A DNA stretch of 64,000 nucleotides, taken from positions 1 through 64,000 of the forward strand of contig NZ_JBDVNC010000022.1 of NCBI RefSeq assembly GCF_039969785.1, read 5' to 3'. This DNA comes from Shimia sp039969785 (lineage in GTDB: Bacteria; Pseudomonadota; Alphaproteobacteria; Rhodobacterales; Rhodobacteraceae). Shown here piece after piece: positions 63,819 to 64,000 of this stretch. The translations under genes were made by a program, and so were the position numbers. Position 1 is the first letter of the stretch, and every line of letters begins with the position of its first letter. A model generated the notes under the pieces. It did not search any database, had not been told where the DNA came from, and saw nothing but the letters and a program-made list of their open reading frames with translations.

Positions 63819-64000
63819 TCCAGCATACCGAGGGAGAGGATAATACCTCGCCCGCGCGCGCTGAATGGTCCGCGAAAGAGGCGCACAGGCCCACCCGCGA
63901 CCTGCTGCAACGTGACTCGGATGCGTTTATCCATCAGGCATTGTCCAGCCCTTGCGTGGCGACCATCGCCAAGGCCGAAGGCATCTGGATCGAAGACACC
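63809..64000 (+). CDS. pbfA: Probable 1-hydroxy-2-aminoethylphosphonate ammonia-lyase, N-terminus
   Basis: The first 64 codons of a gene overlapping phnY by ten bases and cut by the window end. The translated RDLLQRDSDAFIHQALSSPC and AKAEGIWIEDT match the start of PbfA-type PLP enzymes of the class III aminotransferase fold, which convert 1-hydroxy-2-aminoethylphosphonate to phosphonoacetaldehyde. The catalytic lysine is not included, so another class III aminotransferase cannot be ruled out. Confidence 0.65.
   Translation, partial: MALIQHTEGEDNTSPARAEWSAKEAHRPTRDLLQRDSDAFIHQALSSPCVATIAKAEGIWIEDT

Overview
This window reads as chromosomal DNA of a marine alphaproteobacterium of the Rhodobacterales (Roseobacter group). 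The evidence is the gene content and order: a short HprK next to RapZ, an EIIA, HPr, ChvG/ChvI and PckA; a DUF6473 gene; etfBA; a carboxyspermidine-type polyamine operon; a C-P lyase operon; and GC-rich codon third positions in almost every gene. The genus cannot be named from the sequence alone.

Layout. 1-7.3 kb: the 5' end of tuf, a small lipoprotein, a cytochrome P450, parC, an SH3 protein, a short-chain dehydrogenase, a HIG1-like membrane protein and a cobalamin adenosyltransferase. 7.5-12.1 kb: etfBA, a DUF6473 protein, 3-hydroxybutyryl-CoA dehydrogenase and a lipid acyltransferase. 12.1-18.6 kb: a PTS-linked regulatory block (HPr, EIIA, RapZ, HprK, ChvG, ChvI) divergent from pckA. 18.7-20.6 kb: an exported DUF3604 protein. 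21.1-26.3 kb: a four-gene operon (speA, carboxynorspermidine synthase, nspC, speB) that should carry arginine through agmatine and putrescine to spermidine. 26.4-34.7 kb: phnGHIJ-VOC-KLNM on the minus strand with divergent phnF. Two plus-strand genes are nested among these minus-strand genes: a DUF1045 2H phosphoesterase and a possible 31-residue membrane peptide.

35.3-40.9 kb: a tRNA-Met(CAT) followed by a decayed, AT-richer island. It holds a broken integrase, an Apea-like HEPN protein, a second truncated recombinase cut by an IS481-type element, an IS3 remnant, a GH43-like exported protein, and a chimera of an RTX tail with the first codons of a ridA-like gene. 40.9-50.9 kb: a fused indolepyruvate ferredoxin oxidoreductase with divergent Lrp regulator, aroQ, a 139-bp palindromic element, tex and modABC. 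50.9-58.6 kb: an FAD monooxygenase and a five-gene oligopeptide-type ABC transporter. 59-64 kb: a LysR regulator divergent from phnW-phnA-phnY and the 5' end of a probable pbfA, for 2-aminoethylphosphonate breakdown through phosphonoacetaldehyde and phosphonoacetate.

Together the window encodes two complementary phosphonate routes: broad-specificity C-P lyase, and hydrolytic 2-aminoethylphosphonate use. No phosphonate importer (phnCDE) and no PhnP homologue is seen here. The most original observations are the extra coding potential between phnI and phnJ, the HEPN protein in the tRNA island, the long palindrome between aroQ and tex, the ridA/RTX junction, and clear operator-like repeats in front of phnF/phnG, pckA and the LysR/phnW pair.
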